Origin: Paralvinella palmiformis
Taxonomy: Eukaryota > Annelida > Polychaeta > Terebellida > Alvinellidae
NCBI GenBank assembly: GCA_025642065.1
Contig: JAODUP010000944.1
Location: 12,501-76,500, forward strand
Direction of reading: 5' to 3'
DNA: 64,000 nucleotides
The translations under genes and the position numbers were made by a program. The notes under the pieces were generated by a model. The model did no database searches. It had not been told where the DNA came from and saw only the letters and a program-made list of their open reading frames with translations. Below, one piece after another: positions 11,345-23,488 of this stretch (the stretch's first letter is position 1; each line of letters begins with the position of its first letter).

Positions 11345-12180
11345 TGGGTGTATTAATTCGTTTTAATATTGTACAAAATACTATATATAGTTTAATTGTA
11401 TTCATAATAGGTGTTAATTAATCAATGATACATTGAATTAATAACTTTGAAATTGTTATTGATGCACTTTTAGCGAACTCCATCTTTGCTGGTATGAAAT
11501 ATATATATATATATTTAATCAGTCTACGAAGGTACTTTACTCATTGCTACCTGAGTAAAAGTGTAGCGTGAGCATATAATGTCCGGTATAATCGTTTCTT
11601 ATTACCGACTTACAAGACACATTAACAGCTTGTGCCAATATTAGACGAATGACTGCTTACAATGAATAACTTCCATACGGAAATTCACGCTACATTCAAC
11701 TGATGCTGTCTGGACAGTTTTGTTGCTGAAGCATATGTCACATATTCCGAAATTAGAACAAGGATAATATATTGCAGACGAATACTTAAATGTTTGGTTG
11801 TGTAGGCTTATAAACGAACATAGATATTACACAAGCTACCTATCAAAATTGTCCGTCCACGGGATGACTAATAACGATCAATATAGACAGGTGGAATAAT
11901 AGTTCAAACAGTCAGTCCGACCTTAATGTGCAGAGAACAAATTGGCTCAATATTACGATGTGAAATCAAATTGTAATATTTAAGATGGAATCTAAGACGC
12001 ATTAGTTTGCATATTTTATATTCTTTGCAATTATTATATTCCCCAAAAATGTATAAGGCCTCCACAGTATGAAATGTCTATTACAATTGTTATTTATATC
12101 AATGGTAAAAATTATTCATATGTAGTTCTGTGCAGTTGATAATTGTTTTTGCAATGTTCTATGAATATAATGTTATAGAT
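11345..12180 (+). repeat. Dispersed repeat Y, copy 1 (~800 bp)
   Basis: Colinear with 25755-26525. Shared blocks in order: GTTTTAATATTGT...CAAAATA, GTTATTGATGCACT, CTCCATCTTTGCT, CTTACA.GACA.A.T.ACAGCT, ATGACTGC, ATGCTGTCTGGA-like, GTCACATATTC.GAAATTAG followed by AACAAGGATAAT, and TTCCCCAAAAATGTATA. No conserved open frame, terminal inverted repeat or poly-A tail was recognised. It may be a non-autonomous transposon, a LINE UTR or an old segmental duplication. Confidence 0.75.
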
Positions 12181-15100
12181 GTTATATAGAAATGGGTTCA
12201 GCCTTTGTTAATTTGATGTTTCGTGTTTATTTCCAGACATATGTCTGAATTGGGAACAAATACATATTATTAAAACCGACAGAATTTCATGTAATTTATA
12301 TTTCTAATACAGCCTAGATTCACTGTGTATGCTTAAAACAGATGTGTGCAATTTCATATTATATTAATCGGGGAGATGTCTTCAATGGGTTTATAACTAG
12401 TAATTAATATTCAATTATTTTGCTTGTTTACGGTTAGCACTAATTTGGTATCTGAAACTAATTAATTTCTTTCTCCTTCTTATAGTTTTATTAAAACTTA
12501 AATATAATTCTATACTCAATGAATCCTACTACTTTTATGTTATTTAGTTGTTAAAGAGTAATACGAATAACAATGCAAACGAAGAGAAGAATATGCTTAT
12601 CTATTGATGATATGTATTATAAAACAGTATAATAATTTGAAAACAATGTAAATATGCTGCTTTGTCTGTTCTCTAATTTAGATATATCATTGAAAACACC
12701 AGTGAACAGCTTTATTTATAAATATTATCATTTAACAACAACAAAAACATCAAAAGGACGATTAGAAGAAATAAGATCACTATATGTAATTGTTCCAACT
12801 ATTTTAGTAACAACTTATTTCACATGAAATAAAAATAAACTTAAACATTTTAAGTAATTCGTACTAAAATAATTTATATTCTTCACAAATGAAATACTAT
12901 CCATATCCATTATAATATCATATATGAATAGATCAATTAGCAATGGATTTGATTAAATACTGTTTTTCTACTGTTGAAACGATCATTATAGATTCACTTC
13001 GTTGATCCATATCCACATATTAAGCTCCATCTAGAAAAAAAGTCTTTGTTTGTATCATCGCGACATAGGTTTTCATCTTCACGTTTATACAAGCGTCTAC
13101 ACGAACTCGCCATTCCTACTTTTTCATTCCAGTATTAAGACATAGATAATCCTAACCCAGCGCAAGCCGGAAATGATATGACACTTCGGTAATGCTTGTA
13201 GACACTGTTGTAGTGGGCAACTCCTTCCACAAACCTGTTCTTGGAAAAGCGTCTTCAACAGTATCTGAAGAGGTTCTAGACCTCTGTTAACACGGTTCGT
13301 TGGTGTTACTTAATGCAATCCGTCGAAGCATAATCTGAATAATTGAAGGTTGATTCTGGAACCATGTGATTTTCTTTCACAGACCAGGAAGGCAATGAAA
13401 CAAGTATCAATGGGTTATTTGACATTTTATAGATTCAGGTTGAAGCTAACCTAAAGTATATGAACCATAGGATAATTCTATTTCGATATTAAAACCAAGC
13501 TGAATTAAATTATACACTAAAGACAATTTAGATATAGACTATTTCAGCCTATCATATTGATAGTAACACATTAAAGACTAAGTAAGACAGACATACAAGT
13601 TATCTGTAATTTAATATCCTGAAAAAGTGTTTTTTAAATTGTTGTGTTCAATATACTTAGAGTTTGTAGTTTCCTTTCTTTCTATAACTGTTTTTCTTAA
13701 ATACACTGTTTATGATTTGCATATTCAGAAGTAGTGAGCTGTCTGTTCCAGTACCCTCGACAGACTACAAATACCCTGGTTTTCTGCAATCATGGAAACG
13801 CCATAACAACTTTATTAACTCTAATAATTCATGGGAGTCATTTCAGATACCAACTTTGGAATGTTAATTTTGACAACAAAAATGAATATTAATCAGGTAT
13901 TAAAATTAAGGATAAATTAATATATTAGGTATATAAATGAACAATTAATGTAATTATATTATGGGAAATAAAGGTTATATTCACTATGCTGTTTTAATTT
14001 GTCATTCAATCGGTATTAATTTAACCAGTGAGATAGTCTATATGTTTAGAATTAGAACGGATTCGTATCTGGGCCTGTTACGATTTCAGATTAATTGACT
14101 ATGGTGTATTTTCCTTATCATTTGTTGTTTTCCTTTGTTAACCGGTGCTTTTATCCCTGAACATTTACCCAATATTTTTAATAAGCATTAAGTAAATATT
14201 TAAGTCATTATTTCATAAATTCATTTATCTATTTCACCTGCCGCCTGTACTCACTCAATTGTTAACCCACTCACCCACTTACTTACTGGCTCATTAACTC
14301 ACCCAGTTACTAAAAAAAAACTAACTCCGGTGTCAATAATGCTAAATATAAGTATTTTTCCAATAACTCCATTATTAAATTTATTACAGTACAATCGTTT
14401 TAGTTTTCAGGATTTCCAGAAGACATTTTCTTATGAAACTTTCCCCAAAACAGCAACTGCTTGTTGTGCTGGAGCAGGGTGAAACATTAATTTCAAAATG
14501 TTTTCCGAAATATGTCAAATGTAAAGGAAATCTACGTTATCGTGATGGACTGATCAATTGACAATGGATGCCATCTTCGCTATACAGTTTGTTTGCCTGT
14601 TTACTCTATTATTTCATTGACTATATATAAGTAAGCAGCCTGTATGGTATTATTTTGTAGAAAATTGTATACTCAAAAGCATATATTAACCTAGACTACA
14701 ACAGTCAATTCGTGCACGGGTAATTAGAATAACACTCCATCTAGCGGTCCTTTTGTGACATCAATCTGATAAGGTTCGTATACATCTTATAAACACACGA
14801 ATGCAAACACTATATTACACATGAACGACCACCATCTATCACCATACTAAATTATTGCCGAATTCTTTAAAGTAAATAGTACTTAGTACATCTAAGTGTT
14901 CTAGAACGTTGACACTTCCTGACCTTAATATCGTTTTTCATATTTGATAAAGGTTGATAGCATTAACGCACATTTGCCACAATAATATCTTGATCTGAAC
15001 TATTATAATAATGTTATGTGAACATCATTTTTAAGAATTGCCGCCTGGACTATCCTAGCCAAAAAATTGCGATATTTTCCTATGCGGTTATTTCGTTAAC

Positions 15101-16906
15101 TTTTTTTTATTAACCAATAACTTTGACCTCGTCCAATGTTTACTTCTTAATTTTTAACAGATTATTTTGTGCTAAATTGACAATCACATATTCAAACATC
15201 ATACCAATGTATCAAGAATGGTGTATGTAAATAGCATATATTTTTTATTATTTTCTTCTACAAATGAATTTATTGTTACCCTTTTTGGCAAGCTTTTTTT
15301 CTGTTGTTATTTTACAGAATGTAAATGTTGTAATTACTTCAATATAAAAATAGTACAGTTAATATTGTTTCGTTTCTAGCATGGCGAATTCGTATTTAGG
15401 CTCTCTGAAACGATGATCATGCATTATAGCCAGGGGGTGTTACCCATCTCTATCAACTAATGGGGTTGCCACTAAATTTATTTAAGAATCTGGTGTGCCA
15501 TAGGGTAGATGGTAGAAAACCCGTGGGTGGTTTAAATCTATGTTGGTTGATAAAAATTAGTTATGACATCAGACGGTGTCTGCCTTGTTGGGGGTAGTCC
15601 TTTTTACATAAACATTGTAGATAAACATTCCTAAATTTAGTCATGAAAGTATTTAATCAGAGAAGGCATCATATTCATAAGCATTTTTCATACACAAAGG
15701 CATTATTTATGTATTTTGCAGATAATAAGATTGCTTCAAAGACTGTCGTCAAATAGGAGACAGCCTTCTATACACAATAATAACAAGTGGCATTACTGTG
15801 GTTGGGCACAGGGGCATGTGCCTCCGAATATTGTGTTCCAAACATATATTTCAAGCAGAATAATGTTTAAAAATGTATTAAATATGATGCATTATAATAT
15901 ATCCAATCACAAATATTATCACTAAGTAATTAACAATATATTCCTCTGTAATCCCCTATTCTGGATTATAATCTATGGTATTTTGGACTGTACTCTGGCG
16001 ACACCTCAGCTTTCAATATGATGAGTACAATTTCACAAACCTTATATTTGTTAACACAAAAATATATGTCAATCTCTCTACCAGAGATAATGTACCTATC
16101 GCACCATAGTTAGAATTATGAGTAACATAATGGCATAAAAGATAGGTAATGGATGCTTAGTCGTTACTTTCGTAGTTCCCATTTAGTTAAAGCAACTGAC
16201 TATCAGATTGACTACCGGATGAAACGAGACAGTATCAGTTGTTATCCTACAAACTAATTTATTTGGTTGTCAATCACATATTGGATAAATTCATAGACAT
16301 AGTGCATTGAATTATCCATTAATTCTTTGTAAGTAATATCAAAGACCATATAGAATAAGCTGGAATAGCGGGCGATAGCTTATGACATTGCGTGAATTAA
16401 ACAGCTAGCAGCTCTGCCTTGAAGGAAACATAGTAGATTGTTTTCAATTATAGAGAATGAGTGGGTTTGGATTATGAACTGAACCACAAAGTTGGTTTTG
16501 CCACTAATTTGGCGTAGTTGAAAAGTGTAGTATGTATACCTATATGAAATGAAGATTGCACACATTATCATATACAACATCCACAACAGGATAGCTGTGA
16601 AGGTAGTCCTTAAATATACAGTAAATGGTATGTTCTGCTTTATATTATTTACTGATATTATTCAAGTCCAGAATCAATCAGCAATGCCTTAATGTTAAAG
16701 ATGTGTGGTTCATTTTACCCTTGCAACTATTGCTCTTTTTTTCTTTAATATTCACTCATAAAGAATGGTGTAGGTGAATATTAAAATGCAATTCTATAAC
16801 AAACTCTTATGTTTTACAAGAATCACATTCTAACTTTCCTTGTAACTTTGACAGCATAAGTGTTATTAGCCCCGCTCTAACTTTACTCATGTGAATGATC
16901 AGTATG
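12181..16906. other. Long stretch with no recognised feature
   Basis: About 4.7 kb of AT-rich sequence. Stretches of more balanced composition occur near 13000-13400 and 15400-15860, but their frames are short and match nothing I know. A weak CTCA/ACTC-type tetranucleotide patch is near 14240-14310. I cannot exclude small host exons. Confidence 0.4.
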
Positions 16907-16947
16907 ATCGCTTCTCGGCCTATTGACTAAGATCAAAGTGTAGTATC
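16907..16947 (+). pseudogene. U2 snRNA 5'-end fragment
   Basis: Forty-one nucleotides match the first ~40 nt of metazoan U2 snRNA: ATCGCTTCTCGGCC, the following TTGACTAAGATCAA, and GTGTAGTATC, which includes the GTAGTA branch-point recognition sequence. By eye it differs from the conserved U2 sequence at two positions plus one extra A. The rest of U2 (stem II, Sm site, 3' stem-loops) is absent, so it is not a functional snRNA gene. It abuts a Tx1-type LINE, a clade containing families known to insert into U2 genes. Confidence 0.85.
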
Positions 16948-16971
16948 GCTTCTCAACCTTTTGGCAAAGAT
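16945..16971 (+). pseudogene. Second U2-like 5'-end repeat at the LINE 5' edge
   Basis: Starting on the last three bases of the first fragment, ATCGCTTCTC, CCTTTTGGC and AAGAT again follow the first ~26 nt of U2, with three mismatches, then similarity ends. Either the LINE 5' UTR begins with a captured piece of its target, or two 5'-end U2 pieces were joined at insertion. Confidence 0.7.
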
Positions 16972-17037
16972 GATTCGAAGTACAGACGGCGTAAGGGATA
17001 TACACGAAGAAAGAGGACGACTTCCTCGTCAGTTAGC

Positions 17038-18150
17038 ATGGACCCAAAACGGATCAAGAAGCCGAAGGACATCTGCTCGAAGACCTTGATGCTTAAACTA
17101 GACCCTGCATGTAAGCCTCACAGTCGGATCGATGTGGTTTTGGCACTCGCTAACACTTCGTTATTTATGGAAAACTTTGAAAGTTTTGAATGTTTGGGGC
17201 CACTCAGCGGAAATGCTGAGTAGCATGTAACACTGAAAAACGATAAATCTAAGCTAAAACTGATTAATGCTGTAATCAAGGTGAACGGTAAATTTGGCCA
17301 TTTACTCCCTCTGGGAGTATTGGAGTACAGAGCCAGGGTACATTGACTTCCCAGGACGATTGACAACAATACACTCTGGGAAGCCCTATAAGGCTATAAA
17401 GATATTGAGGTGAAGCAAATAACATCCGACAAATGTACCATTAGTTTAAATCCGAATATTAACATAAAACATACTTTTCTGGGACCGAGATATGTACTAA
17501 TTACATCGGATAAATTCAAAAATATATTCCATACCATAACAAATAGAGACCCGATATTTGGCCAAGATAGAGAGGTTCTTGTTACGGGTGATCTCAGACA
17601 ACTCTGCTGCAAAAGGACGGGACACATGCGAGCTGAATGCGATAAACCGTATTGTACAGCTTGCCGACTATATGGATACATGCAGCCGAAGTGCACAAAA
17701 AGGGGGCACATAAGCTTGTGCAGCTTGCGCGTTAGCGCCAACCATGGCAAAAACAGCCGACATGGACGAAGATATTATCAACACCACTGAAAAAGACTCC
17801 GATATGGAGGAGTTTATGAAGCTCAGTGAAAATAAAAATCCAAAAGAGCCTCCAGACGTTCTGGAAAAATCGGTCGAAATTGCAACCAAGAGGCCCAACG
17901 TACGTCCGAACAAACTGTGAAAACAGTTTATCGAGTACTGACAACAAAGGCGAATAGCCCATTGTTGGCAAACCGGCTGCGAACGTACCACCGACAGACG
18001 ATATATCTACAAAAACGTGGGCCAACAAAACAGCTGATAAAGAGTTGGTGGAACGGCTAACGCCTTCCGGCCGACGACCACGTAGGCAAGAGAAGAGACC
18101 CCAAAAAGGGCCTTGTCCTTATCATTAAATAGAAGTAGAGGCGGGCAGTC
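17038..18150 (+). pseudogene. Tx1-type LINE ORF1 remnant with degenerate zinc knuckles
   Basis: The frame opens with MDPKRIKKPKDICSKT at 17038, stops at 17221, and similar protein sequence continues through 17410-17790. Near 17605-17700 the translation has CCKRTGHMRAEC followed by CTACRLYGYMQPKC. These look like two CX2CX4HX4C gag-type knuckles, but the first lacks its first cysteine spacing and the second has Tyr for His. ORF1 proteins of this clade bind element RNA; this copy is defective. The 3' limit is a guess because the frame decays after 17790. Confidence 0.7.
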
Positions 18151-18259
18151 CCCCTGATCTCGTTTAAAGAACGTACTAAGTTGATTAAAATTGGAACCAT
18201 CAACATTCATCGAGATTTGAATATCACTAAATAGAGCCACTTTTCCAATATTGGCGAGA

Positions 18260-18860
18260 CCATGAGCTGATGGTTACCTTCATACAAGAAACCGACATAT
18301 ATAGCAAAGAGCAAATGCTTCACTTCAATAGAAACATTTTGGGGAAAACGTTTGGGTCATCCGGCACTTCCTTTCGTAGAGGGTGGGGATTATTTTTGAC
18401 TCCCGATTAACATTTCATCTTTTAAATTTCACGACTACGAAGGTTGGCTTTTAGTCGTTAATATTTAAATAGGAACAGTTAGATACTCTTTAATTAATGT
18501 GTACTGTCCAAATAACCCAACAGATCGTAATTTATTCCTTTTAAAACTAATTCTTTTTTATATCCGTCTACAAATGTCATTCTAGGAGGAGACTAACTTC
18601 GTTGTAAATTTAAGGATAGATCAAATAGGTCGAAGCCTTAATAAAAGAGACATTGCATTAAAAGAAATAAACATATTAGTTACATATGTATCCATAGAAG
18701 ACATCCTTCGAAATAAATACCCGTCTATAGTAGAAGTTACATGGGGCAATTGATATGTTTTCTGTCACCTAGACAGATTCTATATCCCGATGCCTCATCT
18801 AAAACATGTAGTTAACATAAAGCAAATCCGTTCAGCATTGTCCGATCACAAAATACAATT
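18260..18860 (+). pseudogene. Tx1-type LINE endonuclease remnant, split by insertion
   Basis: Plus-strand translation includes MVTFIQETDIYS (ETD/ETH block of APE-type endonuclease) near 18270 and ends with SDHKIQ (the SDH catalytic block) at 18841-18858, where a foreign LINE interrupts it. Many internal stops. The frame at 18841 is resumed in register at 22233 on the other side of the insertion. Confidence 0.7.
18852..18860. repeat. Candidate target-site duplication, left copy
   Basis: AATACAATT here and again at 22232-22240 flank the inserted minus-strand LINE. The host Tx1 reading frame is the same on both copies (ATA CAA TT). Confidence 0.65.
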
Positions 18861-18956
18861 ACAATTAGAATTATTTATTTATATAGCGTACTATCAACCC
18901 CATAAAATACACAGTTATCTAATGTGCTTTATAATAACATGATAGTGAGCTTGTTA

Positions 18957-18976
18957 ATTATATATATATATATATG

Positions 18977-19050
<74 letters not shown>
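18957..19050. repeat. (TA)n microsatellite in LINE 3' UTR
   Basis: About 90 bp of TA units with one TGTTA interruption near 18976. It lies inside the 3' UTR of LINE family 3. Confidence 0.95.
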
Positions 19051-19453
19051 CAGGTATAATGTTCTAAAACCTAGAAAATAACCAAGTCTTAATTTTGTAC
19101 TTAAATTGGTCCAGCGACCGGCATATTTGTAAGTCTGCCGGTAGAAAGTTCCATAAACAGAGGCCCGATTCTGCAAATCTTAATGTTCTCCATATTGAGA
19201 CGATCTATCAGGTATGGTGGTACTTGACCATTTAACCATATCTATACCACCATTAGGACTTCAATTTCAAGCTGAAGGTTCGCTGGCAACCATTGTAATT
19301 CTTTCAAACATGCAGTAACATTATTAACTTTTCGTATGCCATACTCTGGACTCGGTGCATTTTGTTGGTACATTTCGGGATACCATAGCTATTACAATAA
19401 TCAATGTGTGAAATAATTTATCCATGGACTACTTGTTTGCATGCATCAACAGT

Positions 19454-20640
19454 CTAATATTTCCGTACGTTGGCTATCCGATGGTATTTGGCCATGGCAA
19501 TTCTACGTTTATTCTTTATGTGCGTCTTCAGTGTGAGATTCTGATCTAAGTAAGTTCCTAAATATGTTATGACAGTCACTTTTTTGTATTGCACAGTCAT
19601 TGACAGAGAGGTTATGTGTAACATACTTCCCAGTTGTTGTCTGGATCCGAGTTGAATAAACACCATCTTTGAATCGTTCATATTAAGTCTATTATCATCC
19701 ATCCAGGTCTTAACATGTCTCAGTGAGTCTTCTAATATATTTAGCGTGTTTAGGTCAGACTCTCTGGTTCTCCATAGAAAACTATTTTTTAAAGCATGAT
19801 CGTCGGTATATCCATACAAGTCAATTCTGTCAGGTATTCATTTACGCATGATAGATGCATACGCCCAGTAGAGCGTAGTGCCAGCCACACTGCCATGAGA
19901 AACTGAAAAGTCCAGATCCTTTGGCGAAGAATACTCCTTATTTATGGTAACCCTAAATTCCCTTGCGACAAAAAAGTACGGAACCACTTGAGACATTGAC
20001 CAGATACTTTGTTTAGTACTGAGTGATCCACGGTATCAAATGCTGCATTAATATATATGGCAGTCAGTGATTAACGTAGTTTCACAGCTGAAACAAATTG
20101 CGATATGCTGATTGATAGTTTGGAAAGAGTTTATCACTCTCACAGTGATCCATGAACTGTGCCAGGGCCACCTTTTCCAAACGTGTTGATAAAACATTTA
20201 GATTGATGACCGATCGATAATTTGATGAAATCAGTTCTAGTCTTGATTTTTCAGTAGAGGTCTACCAACTGTTGTCTTTCACTCTGATACGAAAACTCCA
20301 TTAGACAGGGAGAGATTGATATTCTTAGTGAACACTGGCACTTATTTATCTAGAATCATTTTCAAAACCTTTGTTGGTAATATGTCTAATTCACATGTTT
20401 TGTTGGCATGGACATGCTGGGTTTCCTCATATGGTCTTCCGTGACTGGTATAAAAACATTACGGCTGAAATTCACTTGATCATATGACATGTATTGATTT
20501 TTATCCTTAAGATTATTCCTGATTTTCATAATTTTATCAAGATCATTATCACTAGTGAATCGGTAATTACTTTTCCTTCCTGACACCTGCGACGTTATTG
20601 ATAAGAGCATATAGAGCTTTTGTATCTTTACCACAGTTTA
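19454..20640 (-). pseudogene. LINE family 3 reverse transcriptase remnant
   Basis: Minus strand. An N-terminal part contains SDNDLDKIMKIRNNLKDKNQY and MRKPSMSMPTK (20386-20634), motif A is an AAFDTVDHSVL-like stretch near 20030, and motif C reads LYGYTDDHALKNSF, where YADD has become YTDD (19799-19810). It is followed by a thumb-like stretch with TWMDDNRLNMNDSK and VTVITYLGTYLDQNLTLKTH. Both catalytic aspartates of motif C survive, but multiple frameshifts and stops between the pieces rule out a product. Confidence 0.82.
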
Positions 20641-20989
20641 ACACTTCCTCGGATAGTGCTTCTATATTCGCTGCAAACAACATTCTGTTCAGTATATTAC
20701 GTTCGGGTTTGAAAACTTTCAACTGATGTTCTTCCTTGTGACGTCTCCATACTCTTTCCCTTATTCTTACTACTATTTGTTTCCTTAAACCAAATTTATC
20801 TTCGTCTATGCGTAATCCTCATATTTTTCTCATGTGCAAGTTGGTCAAAGATTGCATTAGTTTGTTTATCCATTTTATTAACAATACAATCTAAATAATC
20901 CATTTCACCAATATCATTAAACTCGCCCATGCCACGAAATTATTCTATGTCTAGTTTCCAAAAGCATCTTGATGTTATCAACTTAGTGG

Positions 20990-21650
20990 TGATGTCATCT
21001 TTTTCATTGTACAATGTGCATGTAATGAATTGACGGTCAGATATACATTTTCATGGAAGACAGTCCATAATTGTGATATTTGAAATCTGGGGTACCTATA
21101 TATGGTCTAAAATATGACCTTTTACGTGTGTTTCACAATTCACATGCTGGTCAAGTCGCAATACGTACATGGACTCTACAAAAGCTTGAACATCTGGGTC
21201 GTCAGCTACATCCACCTCAATGTTGAAATCACCCGAGACAATGAAAATTTCCAGTGATGAGATCTCATGAGTAAATGTTTCAAGAAATTCATCAATAAAT
21301 TGGGGTATTGTTCATTGGTGTCCCTGGGAATATGGTGGTCTATAGACAACCAATATGTTCAGGATGTACGTTTTAATTTTAAGTTCCCGTATAGCATATT
21401 CAAATGTGTCCTTATTAACAATAACCTTTTGTTTTACAGTAAAAGGGCGCCGAGTAATCAGGACTAGGCCTCAATATTTTCCAATTTTTCTGTTGACGTT
21501 CGAAACCGAAAAACCATCGTAGTTGCATTCACTTCGTTCTAGCCAGATATCATCCAGATTATTCAGCCACGTTTCTGTTACGACACAGATATCCAAACTG
21601 TTCTCTTTGATCTCATTCATCATCATTATATCCTTGTTTTAATTGATCTT
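20990..21650 (-). pseudogene. LINE family 3 APE-type endonuclease remnant
   Basis: Minus-strand translation gives LDICVVTETWLNNLDDIWL (21543-21610; catalytic Glu of ETWL), a VVYRPPYSQG stretch near 21330, and VSGDFNIEVD (21210-21245; GDFN block). An SDH-like block near 21030 reads SDRQF. Upstream, ALVDTRSIKT (about 21640-21670) matches the usual start of such domains. Frame changes separate the blocks. Confidence 0.8.
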
Positions 21651-22231
21651 GTGTCAACCAGAGCAGTTTTTAGATACTGTGATTTCTTGTCATTATCAAT
21701 GTTAATAATATTGACAGTAATCGAGTTGTTATGATTAACTCCTCTATTCAAATTTCTTTCATCGAGTATTCTCCTCTTTATTTGTTGTTCAATACCTCCC
21801 ACTTTCCTCCCTGATTTGTCTTCTTTCTCTTCAAACAAAGTTTCTAACATGGCTCACATCAAATGGTGACAACACTCACAGAGCTCTTCATTGTTGTGTT
21901 GATTCACCTATAGCGAGCAGTTCTTGTTTACTGTATGCATGCTTTCGCTTAACGGATTCTCCCGTAATGATGGTGTTCCTACTGAATAGGAGGAATCTCC
22001 CAGATGAAGACTATTCCATAATATCGCTCATCCCCACTTGGTTGTTGAATGTTGGTCAATTGTTTACAGCAAATTCCATCATAATCCCGTACAGTAGCAT
22101 ATAGTCATAATCGAATATCACATTCAGTTATCGAAAACTCCGATAGAATGCAATAGAAAATAACAAATAATATCCAATCGTTTTTGAGACGTCGCTATCA
22201 ATTAGCGCTGTCTTACTTTAGCTATCTTAAT
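21651..22231 (-). other. 5' region of LINE family 3
   Basis: The minus-strand frame at 21626-21850 runs into the start of the endonuclease and is rich in charged residues. Beyond 21850 no domain is recognised. The 5' boundary is placed by the return of Tx1 coding sequence at 22233, not by any feature of this element. Confidence 0.5.
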
Positions 22232-22240
22232 AATACAATT
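22232..22240. repeat. Candidate target-site duplication, right copy
   Basis: AATACAATT matching 18852-18860. Immediately after it the Tx1 frame reads FPNNPNVGPSYWKYN. Confidence 0.65.
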
Positions 22241-22259
22241 CCCAAACAACCCAAATGTT

Positions 22260-23470
22260 GGCCCCTCATACTGGAAATACAACGTTAAAATACTCGATAA
22301 TTAAGAAGTCAAAGATAATTTGGATATCCTCATTAGGCAAAAATAATTTCGAGGGATAGAATTTTCTTAGAACAGTAGTTAGTCGAATACGACAAGTGCC
22401 ACCATAATCTATCGGTGGCTTTCAAAGAATAAATATCCGACCTGAAACGGGAATTAAACGTATTAATCGAAACCAAGCCTGTAGGAATCGTGATAAGACG
22501 TCGTGCACAGATGATCCATTGGTTAGATAAACCCGGCAGTTTCTTTCTCATTAGAGAACAGCAAAACCGAAAAGACAAGTCAATTAAGAAATTAAGTGTA
22601 GACAATATTATCATTAATAATAAATGCATGCCATAATTACTGTAAACACTTACTAACGGCAAAACCGATAGACACAGATTTAATTGAGTATTTAACTCAA
22701 AACTTACTAAATTTAAAAATCCGAAACCAAATAAAAAACTCTATGAAGGCCGCATTATCAAACAGGAAGTTAAACATAATAAATGTACCCGGTCGGGTGG
22801 ACTTCCTAATGAATTTTACGTACATTATTTACCATATATAATAGACAAATTCGTACAAGTATCAACATGTGTTATTCAAAAAATATGCTAACAGATTCAC
22901 AACGAGTTGGCCCAATAACTTAACTAAAGAAAAATAACCAAGAACCAGAACTGCTAAAACATTGGCGTCCAATCGCCCTATTAAACTCTCAATTATAAAA
23001 TAATATCTAAAGTTTAACCAGACAACAGAATAAAATAATATCCACACTAATCAACATAGACCAGATAGGCGCCATTCCAGGCAGATTCATTCGGGACAAA
23101 ATTCACCAAATGCGTAAAATAATAGATTACCGGAAAACAAACTAGGTTCCATGATAATTAAATTAGATGAAAGCAAAGTCTTCGATCGTGTATCGCACGA
23201 CTACTTATTCCAAATTTCAAAAGTTTATGGGTTCGGGTCCAATTTCATAAAATAGATGAAAGTACTCTACACCTCCAACCAATCCCGGGTACAAGTTAAC
23301 GGATACTTCACTGACCCCTTCTTCACCACTCGAGGAGTGAGGCAGGGATGTAGCCTTTATCCATTAGTATACGTCCTTCGCATACAAAACACCAAGCCCA
23401 TATTATTCTATGCGCGGACGATTCGAATTTAGTATTAACCGACTTCGATTAGGCGAAGACGGGGTTCCAT
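22260..23470 (+). pseudogene. Tx1-type LINE linker and reverse transcriptase remnant
   Basis: After GPSYWKYNVKIL (22260) the plus strand carries a decayed linker. An NWRPIALLN-like block is near 22960, KLDESKVFDRVSHDYLF (motif A) at 23159-23212, RVQVNGYFTDPF then TRGVRQGCSLYP (motif B) at 23290-23358, and the catalytic motif C at 23409-23422. In motif C the codons for Y-A and D-D are separated by two extra bases, so the frame shifts inside the active site. Stops occur elsewhere too. It is an L1/Tx1-type enzyme, clearly different from the L2-like ones in the window. Confidence 0.82.
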
Positions 23471-23488
23471 CTGAGCGAACTGTGTGGA

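Larger units (their letters stand above)
18861..22231 (-). mobile_element. LINE family 3 (L2/CR1-like) inserted in the Tx1 LINE
   Basis: A 3.4-kb minus-strand element. Its 3' end is at low coordinates: ...CGCTATATAAATAAATAATT, preceded by an imperfect hairpin (18885-18928), a (TA)n tract in the 3' UTR, then C-terminal coding, reverse transcriptase (19454-20640), endonuclease (20990-21650) and a 5' region to about 22231. The order and the ability to join the flanking Tx1 frames across it show a nested, younger insertion. It is itself inactive, with stops and frameshifts throughout. Sequence differs from family 1. Confidence 0.85.

Noticed and set aside
16907..16971. A functional U2 snRNA gene
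   Set aside because: Only the first ~40 nt are present. The Sm site and 3' stem-loops are missing and LINE sequence follows.
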